The notes under the pieces were generated by a model. The model was not told the origin of the DNA, did not search any database, and was given only the letters and a program-made list of their open reading frames with translations. From NCBI GenBank assembly GCA_011316305.1, contig SAUG01000126.1, positions 1 through 64,000 of the forward strand: 64,000 bases of DNA, written 5' to 3'. A program made the position numbers and the translations under genes. This stretch comes from Rusavskia elegans (Eukaryota; Ascomycota; Lecanoromycetes; Teloschistales; Teloschistaceae). Of this stretch, positions 38,501 to 49,884 are shown piece after piece (within the stretch, counting starts at the first letter, position 1; every line of letters begins with the position of its first letter).

Positions 38501-40641
38501 ACGCCCGAGATGAGGACGCCACTCAGGGAACCTTGCTACACACAACAGTTGCAGCCGGTGATATGATGGCGGTGGATTTCCTTGTCAAGAGGGGAGCAAA
38601 TTTAGCTGAAAGAAATGCGGACCAGCAGACACCACTGAATGTGGCAGCTGAGCAAGGCGGAAGCCAAATTGTCAAGGTCTTACTAGATGCTGACGCTGAG
38701 ATCGATACCAAGGATATAGATGGCTTGACACCACTCCTCTCATCTGTGCGGAAAGGGCACACAACAGCGGCAAGACTGCTCATGGACAATGGCGCAATGA
38801 TCGAGGCTCGGGACAGTCGACGGCGACGGACTCCTCTTCACTGGGCCGCTGCACGTGGCGAAACTCAAATTCTTCGGCCGCTTCTCGAGAAGAGGTGCAG
38901 CCTCAATGCTAGAGATTACCAGGGTTCTACTCCGATAATACTGTCGTTGGAGAACGAGCAAAATGAAGCGGCGAGACTGTTACTAGAGGCCGGCGCAGAC
39001 CTCAAAAAGTCGAACTTCGAGGATATGACCCCACTCCAAGCGGCGCTACAAGTCGAAGATACACCCTGCATTTCTGACTACATAGCAGCTCCTGAGCTCG
39101 GTCCACCGGGATTCATATCTCGAGGCGCCCAAGCCACTACAGAAATTCTCCGAAACGTGAGAGCAGACTCGAATGTTAGTATCAACATATCTGCCTCTCG
39201 TGATATATAGCCCCATTCTGCCGTTCTATTGCTCTCAATCCATTGATGCTAATTCTCAACAGGGCAGGGATTCTGTCCTCCTCAGGAAATCGTTCAATCT
39301 TCTCGACGCGGAGTCAAGGGTCAAGGAGTTCCTCAAGCGAGAGCGATATCTGTTGTGGAAGCTGAGGCATCCCAACATCGTTGAATTTCGGCACTACGAG
39401 GTCGATCCTAGTGGGACGCAAGGTAACCTGTACATCGAGTTCTGCAAAGGTGGTGACTTGCAGCGTTTTGTGGACCCCGAAGATCTCCAGTATGTTACGT
39501 CCCTCGGAGCACTGAACTTGCCAGATTATAGATTGGACTGGATCGATATTTGGACAATTATATCAGATATTGCCGCAGCTCTCGCATATTGCCACTATGG
39601 AATGTTAGAGGAGGAGCAAGGATCGATATCACTGATGCTCACGTGGCAACCGGTTCTTCATCGTGATATCAAGGCTGCGAACAGTAAGTGCAGATTTTGG
39701 TCGACTAGTCATGGGACAAGGCGGCCTAACCAAGAGCAGTCGTTCATTCCCGATATGATTCGGGACAGATCATTGCCAAACTTTGCGATTGGGGCTTTGC
39801 AAGGTACTTTGATGGATTGCAGAGTGTTTCCTCCACCCCAGCAGTTCGACCCCCCGTAAGCAGTCACCTAAATTAACCTCCCAAAACTCCTTCTCACGAC
39901 TTAAGGAACTTTCCTATACTAAGTCTTGGACGACCAAGGGAGACATATACTGCCTCGGTGGTGAGCGTTCCAGACTCCGCTCCCTTGAACCGTGCTTACA
40001 CATCAGTAACAATCCTGGCGTTGACCGAGAATCCTCCGGATCCACATAAACACGACATCGACAAACTAAGGCCAGCAAACGACGAGATCTATTCTATGAT
40101 GGAGGCATGTAGTAACAAGACCGACCCGCAAGCTCGGCCCAGTAGCTTGGATTTACTATCAGCCAGTCGAAAGGCTCTACATCTCGTGTATGACGGTGAA
40201 GACTCAAAATCTTCACGCCATAGCAAGCACTGCTTAGACTTCCCTCTCGCCGTAATGACCAAGTATCTGAGCATACTCTTTCATTCGCTGAGATACTCCT
40301 TCGCCGGTGCCAGACCCGACTGGATGGTGAGACTTATGCTATACTGGGAAGATTTCGGGCACACGACCATGTGGAGCGAAGTTGAGCGGGGTTTCCTCAA
40401 CATCATTGTCAGGAGAGCGTTCGGCGAACTCAGAAGAAAGGAAGAGGAGAAACAAAAGGAGAAAGATGAGGGTCGGAGGAAATCAGGGCTGCGGGCCATA
40501 AAGCATCCAGTTCGTGAGTTCGTTCAGCCGAAGGTCGACCCCAGGCTGGACGGATGCAGATGGGAAACTTACAATCTTTCTCTGTTGGAGTTGAAGGACC
40601 TTGTGAGTCTGGCCATCTCGGAACTGGAAAGAGAAGAATAG
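35567..40641 (+). CDS. NACHT-ankyrin-protein kinase fusion (fungal NLR-like receptor)
   Basis: I model ten exons: 35567-35616, 35669-35849, 35950-36316, 36366-36568, 36623-37446, 37503-39174, 39263-39683, 39740-39855, 39906-39960 and 40007-40641. They form one frame of 4,524 nt (1,507 residues). Residues 1-265 are a helical N-terminal domain (GTLPWACIYHLL). The NACHT domain has Walker A GLPGTGKT (327-334) and Walker B FIIVDGLDEC (434-443). About seven ankyrin repeats span 846-1069. From about 1074 a NIMA/NEK-like kinase has Lys1108 (LLRKSF), HRDIKAAN (Asp1234), DWG (1256-1258) and PPE; the glycine loop is degenerate. A charged tail follows. NLRs of this type sense non-self and trigger cell death by NTP-driven oligomerisation; that role is inferred here. 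The second intron (35850-35949, GAG acceptor) is the weakest junction, and exon 6 might end at 39156. A frameshifted pseudogene is less likely, because all other joins restore family motifs exactly. Confidence 0.82.
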
Positions 40642-40704
40642 CCGAGTTTGAAGAGAACAACGTAAAATCCATGAGTCATGACTAGTCAGCTATCTACCCC
40701 TTTT
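40642..40704. other. 63-bp convergent intergenic region
   Basis: The two island genes end tail to tail with only 63 bp between their stop codons. Their 3' untranslated regions must therefore overlap or be very short. No distinct polyadenylation signal could be chosen. Confidence 0.6.
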
Positions 40705-42273
40705 TCAAAGAGCCAATTTGAAATTCCACAAGTCCGACTGAATCGTAGTCATATAGTTCAATGTGGTTGCCAGGGCTGAGGTACCCGAAAACGAAATCGG
40801 CCCGAAACTGCCTTCCAGACATGTCAGACAATTGACGACGAGCGCCGTGAGCTTCGTCCCGACGGCCGGTGGCAGATGTGTACTGGCAATCTTGATGAGT
40901 ATGTCTTGAACGGTATCTCCGTCGAGACTGGCCAGCCCATTTGCACCGGGGGTTTGAGGCACGCCGAGTCCAGCGATGACCTCGTTCACAACTGTCTTGA
41001 GAAGTGGAGACGGTCCTGGTTCCTGCCCGTCGGGCTTGTGTAGCAACGACTGCCACAGTAAGATCTCAATCATGCAGACGCCGAGGCTGTAGATGTCGTG
41101 GTACATGGTGTAATCCTGTTGAATGTGGATCATGTGTCGACTCGGATGCTGGTATAGTCGTCGCCACCAGTCTTTCTCCCTCAAGAATGTGCTTGCTTTG
41201 CTGGACTTCCGGACCAATCGCCAATCGGCGAGGAAAATGGTGAGATCTTGTTCCAGAGGAGTTGGAGGAGCTTGTGCCGTGGCCTGAGCGGCGGCGGCTC
41301 CTGGAGCCGGGGCCGCCGGCTTCATAGCTAAAATGTTGATGGTGTTGATGTTCTTGTGGACTAGGTTGAGCTTGTGGACTTGAAGGACGGCGTTGGACAG
41401 TTGGTAGCACAAGTCGACACGTTGATTGAGAGATGGTGGGAGAGACTGTGGTGACTGCGTGCAATCTTGCATGAGGCGCTGCAAAGTATTGTCAAGAACG
41501 CCATTGGTCGGAAGGGCGAAGACCAGCTGGAACTTGCCCGTCTGGCGTCCTTCTTCCGCATTTCGATACCCCATGCAACTGAGAACTCCAGAGGACGAAG
41601 TAATCGGCTGGGCTCGACCCGAAGCCAATAACTCGGCAAGATTCCTGATGTTGGCTTCCAACGTCTCACGTTCTTCCAAGAGGAAAAGACCCCGCCGTGA
41701 CGAAGGTGTGAGCCCTCCTTGGATAAGGTGGGCTTCCACGAGTGAAGTTTTGTCCGGGAGCGAGGCAGCAATGTTATTGATCACTTGAAAGTCGTCGTCT
41801 TGAAGGAAGATAAGGGAAGCCAAGGCATTTTGGTTGGCAGCCGTGTTGGCGATGGACTCGAAAAGATCCCTTGCTGTCTTCAGCATCTTCAAAGCGACGC
41901 CAATCTGGTCCGTCAGAAGCTTTTTCCTTGCCCTCGGGGCCGGCAGAAGGTATTCGCGTTTCAACGTGCTCCTTTCCTTTAGCAGTTCACCAGCTTCGAT
42001 GACGTACTTCTGAATGTCTTCGAACGAGGTACTGAGGTTAGTTTTAACCTCCTCATCGCTGGATGTCCTCATGAGCTGATGTGCAAGATCGAGCTGTTGA
42101 CGAAGCGAGGCGTTCGCTGATTTGACGCGGAAGTCGTCCAGATTCTGTGTGGCATCTTTCAAGCCGCGATGCGAAGCGAGACCGTCTGCGAGCAAATCTG
42201 TGTGCTTGATAATTAGATCAATCGTGGCATAGGTCGCCATGACCAAGCCGACGACCGCCATTGCTTCACCCAT
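40705..42273 (-). CDS. HeLo-like N-terminal domain plus pseudokinase protein
   Basis: An intronless frame of 522 residues starts MGEAMAVVGLVMATYATIDL. The first 190 or so residues are helical, starting with a hydrophobic segment, like the HeLo/prion-inhibition type N-termini of fungal cell-death effectors. Residues after about 220 resemble a protein kinase C-lobe. VHKNINTINIL replaces HRDxxxxN, LADWRLV replaces DFG/DWG, and YHDIYSLGVCMIEILLW matches the helix after the activation loop. With the catalytic Asp changed to Asn and DFG to DWR, activity is unlikely, so a pseudokinase is the best call. An Ala/Pro-rich linker (KPAAPAPGAAAAQA) interrupts the fold. It converges on the NLR-kinase gene, which suggests a receptor-effector pair. 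Naming the N-terminus HeLo is by resemblance only. Confidence 0.78.
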   Translation of the reverse strand: MGEAMAVVGLVMATYATIDLIIKHTDLLADGLASHRGLKDATQNLDDFRVKSANASLRQQLDLAHQLMRTSSDEEVKTNLSTSFEDIQKYVIEAGELLKERSTLKREYLLPAPRARKKLLTDQIGVALKMLKTARDLFESIANTAANQNALASLIFLQDDDFQVINNIAASLPDKTSLVEAHLIQGGLTPSSRRGLFLLEERETLEANIRNLAELLASGRAQPITSSSGVLSCMGYRNAEEGRQTGKFQLVFALPTNGVLDNTLQRLMQDCTQSPQSLPPSLNQRVDLCYQLSNAVLQVHKLNLVHKNINTINILAMKPAAPAPGAAAAQATAQAPPTPLEQDLTIFLADWRLVRKSSKASTFLREKDWWRRLYQHPSRHMIHIQQDYTMYHDIYSLGVCMIEILLWQSLLHKPDGQEPGPSPLLKTVVNEVIAGLGVPQTPGANGLASLDGDTVQDILIKIASTHLPPAVGTKLTALVVNCLTCLEGSFGPISFSGTSALATTLNYMTTIQSDLWNFKLAL

Positions 42274-42600
42274 TTTGAACCGAATGGGTCTTTTTGCGCA
42301 TTTGACTCCTCGAGATCCGCGGGACTGGATTCGGTATTTCGGGTAGAATGTTTGACGCCCCCTATTGCTGGAATGAGAGTTAAGATGCGTTCAACGATGC
42401 CATTGACACAAAATCTCGGCTGTGAGGCATGTGCTGGCACAGCCCCACCATAGCCCGCTTAGTCAGAGTTCCCCTCTGGTCATTAGCGGCAGTATAGCTG
42501 CAGCTTGGAGGGGTAAGTTATTTCTCAGCCTCATGGATCTTTGGACAAGTACAACGCCTTCCTTTCCAAACCGGAACATGGGATAAAACGGACTTTACAC
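42274..42600 (-). promoter_or_regulatory. Upstream region of the pseudokinase gene and right island border
   Basis: About 330 bp of unmutated sequence precede the ATG before CpA and TpG fall off near 42600. A 7-bp inverted repeat GGCTGTG...CACAGCC lies at 42418-42444, about 145-170 bp upstream of the start. It could be a protein-binding site, but nothing else supports that. No clear TATA box was seen on the minus strand near the start. Confidence 0.4.
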
Positions 42601-43077
42601 TAGTTTATAATATTGAATCTTTTCTAAAAAGTTTCTATTTAAAATTACATCGAAATTTTATATATATATCTATATATTATATTCGTTATATGCGGTAGCG
42701 ATTACTATATTTTTATATAAAAAAAATTTAAAACTAAAAGAATATAATTCGTTAAATAAAGTTTATAGCGTAATTATACATTTCGATTTATTTGGTTTTT
42801 ATTTTATTTAATTATATTTTTTTTTATATAAATAAAAATCTGTTAATGTTAATTTTCGTTCTATTTATTTTTTTTCGACGTTGTATATAATTATAAATAT
42901 CTATTTTTCTCGTTTCAACTATTATATAATTGATATTTAGTTTAATTCTATTTATTATATGACTTCTATCTAATATTTTATTATATTATTAAAATATAAT
43001 TTTACTCGCGTAATTATAAATTAATTGTTAGTTCTAAAGAAATCAGTAGCTAAAATAATAGATATTACTACTAAAAG
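42601..43077. other. AT-rich spacer, no gene seen
   Basis: This is AT-rich sequence that still has scattered TpG and CpA, so it is less RIPed than the transposon blocks. I see no coding frame and no repeat shared with the rest of the window. Confidence 0.5.
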
Positions 43078-43193
43078 GGCCTGGTGGCGCAGTGGTAACG
43101 CTGCGTGACTTCGAGGCCTAACGGATCCGCGCTCTATCTCGGAATTAGCGGAGTTAATCCAGCGGGTCGGAGGTTCGAATCCCTCGAAGGCCA
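43078..43193 (+). tRNA. tRNA-like gene with probable intron, anticodon possibly TCG (Arg), maybe degenerate
   Basis: The internal pol III promoter is textbook: A box TGGCGCAGTGG at 43085-43095 and B box GGTTCGAATCC at 43172-43182. The gene starts GGCCTGG and ends AAGGCCA, so five acceptor pairs form. Positions 6 and 7 mismatch (GG against GA) and one T-stem pair is A-C. TGACTTCG resembles an Arg-TCG anticodon loop, and the 116-nt length implies an intron after it. I could not fold the anticodon stem with certainty. It may be a diverged functional tRNA or a pseudogene. Confidence 0.55.
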
Positions 43194-43207
43194 ACCTAAT
43201 ACTTGAG

Positions 43208-43213
43208 TTTTTT
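43208..43213 (+). terminator. Pol III oligo-T terminator
   Basis: A run of six T residues lies 15 bp beyond the end of the tRNA-like sequence, as expected for RNA polymerase III termination. T runs are common in this AT-rich area, so the position rather than the run itself is the argument. Confidence 0.5.
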
Positions 43214-44758
43214 CTATCGACTAAGTCGATTTTTATAGAGTTAAAAATACAGAAAGACTAGACAGTAGATCGTCTCGGCCTAGCCCGATCGATCGAACTT
43301 AATTAAGTTAATTAATAAGGTTAAATAGATTACGGTTTCTCTCTGGATTTTAGTTCAGATCTAGTTCCTTCGAGAGTCTTTAATTCGAGTTCTCGGTAAA
43401 ATACTTGAATACTAAATAATTACGTAATCTGATCGGTTTAGCGCCTCTAGCGTTAGAATCGTAAAAGACTAAAATCAAAATCCGAATGATTAATCGTATA
43501 TATATTACTACTAAAAGTTTTAGTAAATTAAAATAAAAAGATATAGAAAAATAAAATAACGTATTTAAAAAATAATAAAAAAAAGATTTTTATTATAGTC
43601 GACATAGATTTTTTAGCTATAATAAAATGGTCGACGTCTATAAAAATCAATCCTACGATTTAAAATAAAATTTTATTGTCTATTTGATTTATAGCTATCG
43701 TTATTATAAAGATATATCTGTATGTAAAAAAATTATAGTCTATACTATTAGTAAAAAAAACCAAAAATAAATAACTATTTAATATATTTCTTTATAATCA
43801 TTTTTATATTAGTTTATTTATTTAAAAAAGTAATAATATATAATTTAATTGATATTAATTGAAAATTTAAAAAATTGATATATATATTAAACAAAATAAA
43901 ATTTAGATTTTAATATCGTATATTTAATACTGATATACTAAAATTTTATTAATTTATTAAATATTCTATTTATTAAATATTAATATTAAAATAGAAAATA
44001 ATTAAATAAACTAAATTTTTATTTTACTATAATCATTTGTTGTTTAAAAAAAAAAAATTATAAGATCTATTGTTACTCTAGCTAAATATAATAGAAATTA
44101 CGATTGTTTTTAAAATTTATTTCAAAATAAATATAATTATATTAAATAATTTTGAAATTATTTTCCATTTTAAAAATATTTGTTTTCTTAAATATAATTA
44201 TTATAAAATTTCAGTTATAATAGAAATATAATTATCTATTTAATATATAGTTATTAACTATACTATTTATTCGATTTTATTATATTATATTATCAAAAGT
44301 ATCGACTTCGTTCAGAGTTAATTAAGTAGATTTGAATTAGTAAACGGATTTGATTCTATATTCTATCTAGCGCGTTACAAAACCGTTTACGAGCAGAAGA
44401 TTTATTTATAGATAAAATTTTAGTTTATAAACGTTCTGAACGTTTTAAACGAATTTTAAAATTTTTAAAATTTTTTTTTTAAAAATTCTAAGTCCTTCTA
44501 TCTAGTAGGGCTATTAGTATCCTATAAATTATCTATATTAGTAAGCTTTTAGTATAGATCTTAAAAATATCATTTATAGAACGCTAGCGTTACTAGTTTT
44601 AAAACTAGAAACTTTCCGCTATTAAATGAAAACTAACGGATATAAAATTTTAAAAAATCTAATTTTATAGTAATTAGAATTCTGAACTATATAAACGGTC
44701 TAAAAGATAATAGAATATATATCTAGATTATATAGTTATATACGAAATCGGATATTAA
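43214..44758. other. AT-rich spacer, no gene seen
   Basis: This 1.5-kb stretch is AT-rich with moderate TpG and CpA content, hence less RIPed than the retroelements to its right. I saw no coding frame, no tRNA features and no copy of the window's repeats. It ends at the first LTR of the nested cluster. Confidence 0.5.
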
Positions 44759-45170
44759 TATTACGTCCACGATTCTATAGAAGTTCCTGGAAGGATTGGT
44801 TAAACAAGCGAGCCTAATTATCTATAGCCGCCTACAGCTGCTATAGCCGTCCTTTCTAATAGAACTTTTAGTAGACGGCTATCTATCGGCTTTTATAGCT
44901 ACTTTTACTATATATATTACTTATTACTCCTATAGATAGTTTATTTCGTTAGTCGTTAATATAATTATTAAATATATTTCTACTATTCTCTTTTTAATTA
45001 ATTTATAATAAAGATATCTCGTAATATCGTAACTATATCTCTAAGGCTATATAGAATTAGTTTTTATAATCTATACTAGGATTCCCTAACTATTTAGTAG
45101 CTCGGACTACGTCTACGGCTGTAGCTAGGCTCGAGCGTAACGTCCTCTAATATATAGTGACGTTATAATT
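44759..45170 (+). repeat. LTR copy 3
   Basis: This plus-oriented LTR starts TATTACGTCCACGATTC and ends GACGTTATAAT. It carries the family blocks CGAGCCTAATTATCTATAGC and GGCTCGAGCGTAACG. It lies directly 5' of a gag-pol relic in the same orientation and probably is its 5' LTR. The flanks show no convincing 5-bp duplication with LTR copy 4. Confidence 0.82.
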
Positions 45171-48100
45171 AACTAATTCTATCGCTAATTATAAAAGCGG
45201 ATATAGAAACGAATATAGATTTAACGTAGAAATATTTATATATATAAATATTTTACTTCTTTATAATTATAGAAAACTATTTTTAACCTCTATACTAGTA
45301 ATAATAACTTTTTAGGCTATAAACGATCTAACTTTTATTTTTTTATTAAAGCTTTTTTAAACTAGTTTTATTTACTTTTATAAACGAAATTCTCTAAATT
45401 CGAATATAAATTTCTAATTAAAATATTTCTTATACCTTTAGTTCGGCGCTAGTATAGAGCGAATAACGATATATAATAAAAATACGGCTTCGTTTAAAGT
45501 TCGTACGAACTAGAAGTTCTACTATAGGACCTTTTTAAATAATTTATTTACAGTCTAATTCGCTTCCGTTTCTACTATAGAAAATAATCTTTCTAGAAAA
45601 AATATTAGCTTCGGGGATACTTTAGATATTTCTGGAAATTATTTTTTTTACGACTGCGATAATAAAGGTAGATATAGTAATAGGCGTAACCGACCTTTTA
45701 GTCGTTCTCGTACGAATTATAGGAATAGCTATACCGATTTAAATTATCGTAATTCCCGTTATAATAGCTCTAATCTAGGGCTATTAAAATCTTTTAATAG
45801 AGATTTTAATCCGCTATTATATAGATCTATTTTTTTTAATACCTTTAATATTTCTATAGCCTACGTAGTATAGAACGCCTATAATAAAAAGCTTTCTAAT
45901 TTTAAAAGTTATAAACGTAACTACTATATCGTCTATATCTAGCTCCGCCGTTATAAATATTATTACCTATTATATAATATAATTATTTCTAATTTTATCT
46001 GTTATAGTAGTTAGTATTTTATCGATAATATTAAATTATAATATATTAAATAAGTTTTCGATCTAAATAAAAGTTCCTAGAAATATTTTAAAGAGGTTTT
46101 TCTAGAATAATAGAATAAACCGAACTTTTTAAAAAACGTTTTAACTATTTAGCGTAGACTAGCCTAGAATAGAAAATTTAGCGATATTAAATATTACTAT
46201 TTTATTTTTATTAAACTATATATAGATATTAAAAATAAAATTAGCGAATATACTATTTTAAAATATCTTATCGATTATCTAAAATCTAATATCTAGATAG
46301 CTATCGAAAGATATATCGTTTTATAATAATAAAATAGATAACTAGTAAATTTTATAAATATTATTAACGCTATAATAATATTCGAAAAGATTACTATTAC
46401 ATATATTAGTAACCGGGATACTTTAGCTTTTTTAATAGTCGAATAATCTAGTACTATCGAAATTAACTCTATAGATATTAGTCGAGGTAGTCGAGACGGC
46501 CGCGGCCGAGGCCGAAATAGTCGAAAAAAGTGGAAATAGACGAAGGAAATTAAAAAATACGAATAAATACTGGAATTATAGAAAGTCTAGTTATTATAAA
46601 AAAGATTATCGGAACGTTTATATTCCGGGATATATTTTTATAAAATAGACCTTTTCTAAAAGAAAAGGCCTATTAGCGACGGTTAATAATAGATTATTAG
46701 AAAATAAAGAGTATTATACGTATCTAAGCGTATATACGATACTAATAAAAAGCTTTTAATAGTAGAGAAATAGCTCGGCCTAATTAATATAAAAATCGAA
46801 AAATTAGAAAAAATCTTTAAAAGAATACCGGAAAAGATTTTAACTACTTTCTATAATATAATACCGTCGTTTAAAAATAAGTAAAATAGTAAACGACTTT
46901 TATATATAAATCGAATATCGGGTTTTAAGAAATAGATACGGTTAAATCTAGAAATTAGTAGAAATCGCTTTAAAATTTTTATTAATTTAGGTACTATTAA
47001 CTATTTTATTGCTAGGCGTGTTATTAATCTTCTAAAATTAGTACTTTAGTTACTATTAGATAGAATACGGCTCGCAGGGGATTAAACTATAGATATTTTA
47101 AAAATAACGGAGCTTTTATAGTTTTATAGAACCTTTTCTACTACAATTTCTTATATAGTACTAGATATAGACTATAATCTAATTTTCGGAAAAGATTTCT
47201 AAAGGTAATATAATTTAGTATCGAACTATAATATTCTAGGAATATAAATTTAGAAAAATAGAATTATATATCGGTTATATAACGCCTCGAATATTTATTA
47301 TTTATAACTTTTTAAAAATACCCTAATCGAATTTTTCGAAACTATTATTAAAAGATTCGAATAATTTATTAGAAAAGATATATAGGCCTGCCTATATATT
47401 ATATAAAACGAATCTAACTTTTCGGAATAATTTAACTCGGTTTAAAAGACGATAGACTATACGGGATTAGATAGAATTTTCGGCCCGAAATTTTTGAATT
47501 ATTTCTAAAATAACTTTCCGATAAAACTACTACCGGAAAGACTATTAGATTAAATAATTAAAATTAGTAATACTCGATCTAATAATCGAGTTTATTATAG
47601 TTTATCTTCTAAATAAAATAAAGAGTATAAGCGTTAGATTAAATATTTTACCGAACGAAAATTAATTTAACTAAATTAATCCCTTTAGGGCGCGCCTATT
47701 CTTTTCGCTAAAAAGAAAGACGATAGTTAGCGTATATATATCGACTACCGAAGTCTTAATAGTATAACTATAAGAAATAGATATTTATTATCTAAAATTT
47801 AAAATTATCTTGATATTATCGTGATAGCGAAGTATTTTAATAATATTAATCTAATAAACGGTTACTAGTAGATTATTATTATTAAATAAAATTATATAAA
47901 GACGGCTTTTAATACTAAAACTAGTAAATATAAACCTTTAGTTATACTATTTATATTAACGAACGTACCTATTACGTTTTAAACTATAATAAATAATCTA
48001 TTTAGGCCGTTCTTCGACGATTTCGTAGTTATTTACTTCGATAATATCTTAATCTATTCGAAGAACGAAGAGAAATATCTATAGTATATTAAAGCTATTA

Positions 48101-49493
48101 TAAAGATATTTAAAAAAAACTAACTATTTATAAAATCTTCGAAGTATCTGATTTTCTAAAAGTATATTAAATTTTATAAATTTATAATTAGTAATAGAAA
48201 AGTCTATATAGATATAGTAAAGATAAAAGCTATTAGAATCTAGCCTCCGCTATAAACGATATATAATATACGGTCGTTTTTAGATTTATATATCTATTAT
48301 AGGAATTTTATAGAAGATTTCGTATTAATATATAAGCCTTTCTATAAATTAATCTAAAGTTTAAGAGGTAAAAAATATAAACTAATTTGAATAAATTTTT
48401 AAATTCGAAATATATATAAACTTGTTAAAAACGTTATAATAAACGATAAAATATTTATTGAATCCGATATAACTCTACTTTTTATTATTAAAACGGATAT
48501 TTCCGACTTTAGATAAAATATCGTTTTCTATTAAATTAATATTAATAGTACTAAATAGTCTATTACTTTCGAAAATAAAGTATTTATATCTATAGAACGT
48601 AATTACGCTATCTATAAACGAAAACTTCTTACTATTAAGAAATCTCTACGGCGATAACGCTATTATATCCAAAACTGAATAACTATAATTATTAGAATAG
48701 ATTATATAGATTTATAATATTTTAAAACTACTACTAAATCTTCTAGAAAACTCGTTCGCTAGTTCGCGGAATTTAAAAAATATAAATTCGATATTAAATA
48801 TAAGCCGAATAGTAAAATAACGGTAGTAGATGTTTTAAACTGAAAAGAAAACTTCTAGCTACTTATCGGTAGGATTAATAATTATATAATTCTATTTAAT
48901 AACGTTATTAGAATTTATATAGAATTTAGAATTCTATTTAACGATCCGGAAATAAAGGTTATTTTAGAAAAATATAAATACTATTTCCGAATTAAAGATA
49001 ATATAATATAGTACCGGGACTCGCTTTAAAATAGTTAGATATTCTAAATTCTAATATAGATTTATACGAACTTTCTAGACGATATCTATAAATAATATAG
49101 TTACTATTTATATAAGACGATAATAGATATTATTCGTATAAAATATTAATAATCCGAAATTGAAAAAGATATTAAATATTATATTAAATACTATTTCGAA
49201 TATTAATTTACTACTATTTTTTATATTATTAAATAAAATATAATATACTTTTTTAGTATCTAGAGAAATAGATTAAATCCTTTTAAACGCTAGAGATTCG
49301 ATTTTATCGGTTTTTTACTAGAAACCGAATAGGGTAATAATTAGATTATAATTACGATTAACTACGTTACTAGATGGTCTATAGTTTAGTTATTTCTAAA
49401 TATAATAGTAGAAACTCCAGCCGAATTTATTATCTATCGGATCTACCGTAATTACGGTTTTTCGAAAAAGATTATTATTAATCGAGATATAAA
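45171..49493 (+). pseudogene. Ty3/Gypsy gag-pol relic, RIPed, integrase cut short
   Basis: Readable plus-strand pieces occur in the normal gag-PR-RT-RH-IN order. There is an Arg/Gly-rich region and a CX2CX4HX4C zinc knuckle at 46568-46609, with all Cys and His read as Tyr. The protease motif at about 46978-47010 reads INLGTINYFI (normally DSGAT). RT has FAKKKDDS and IDYRSLNSITIRNRY (47690-47790) and YFDNILIYSKN (48030-48070), with the second Asp of YFDD changed to Asn. RNase H reads IIKTDISDF (48484-48512). Integrase reads FDFIG and IYRNYGFSKKIIINRD, and then stops at LTR copy 4. The element is dead. Confidence 0.82.
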
Positions 49494-49884
49494 TATTACG
49501 TCCACGATTCCATAGAGGTTCCCTAGAAGAATTAGTTAGGTAAACGAACCTAATTATCTATAGCCGCCCCTCCTAACGGAGTTTTTAGTAGATAGTTATC
49601 TATCGGCTTTTATAGCTACTTTTACTATATATATCGCTTATTATTCCTATAAATAGTTTCTTTTTTTAGTCGTTGATATAATTATTAAATACGTTTCTAC
49701 TATTCTTTTTTTAATTATTTTATAATAAAAATACTTTATAATATTATAACTAAACCTCTACGGCTATATAGGATTAATTACGATAACCTATACTAGGATT
49801 CCTTTACTATTTAGAAGTTCGGAATACGTCTATAGCTATAGCTAGGCTCGAGTATAGTACCCTCTAATATATAGAGATTCTATA
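49494..49884 (+). repeat. LTR copy 4
   Basis: This plus-oriented LTR runs from TATTACGTCCACGATTCC to GAGATTCTATA. Its left edge cuts the integrase of the gag-pol relic just after the second catalytic Asp position. Its right edge abuts the pol of a different element. It is either a shared LTR of two tandem insertions or a recombination point. Confidence 0.8.

Noticed and set aside
38072..38961. Several minus-strand open frames of 73-109 codons opposite the ankyrin exon
   Set aside because: They are antisense shadows of a strongly supported coding exon, with no recognisable protein.
41004..41788. Plus-strand and alternative minus-strand frames inside the pseudokinase gene
   Set aside because: The 522-residue minus-strand frame has clear kinase-fold motifs; the others are shadows in GC-balanced coding DNA.
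42213..42440. 75-residue minus-strand frame overlapping the pseudokinase start
   Set aside because: It is in another frame, has no homology I can name, and lies where a promoter is expected.
44759..49884. A complete retroelement with matching target duplication between LTR copies 3 and 4
   Set aside because: The 5-bp flanks differ (ATTAA against TTTTA) and integrase is cut, so intact-element status is not supported.
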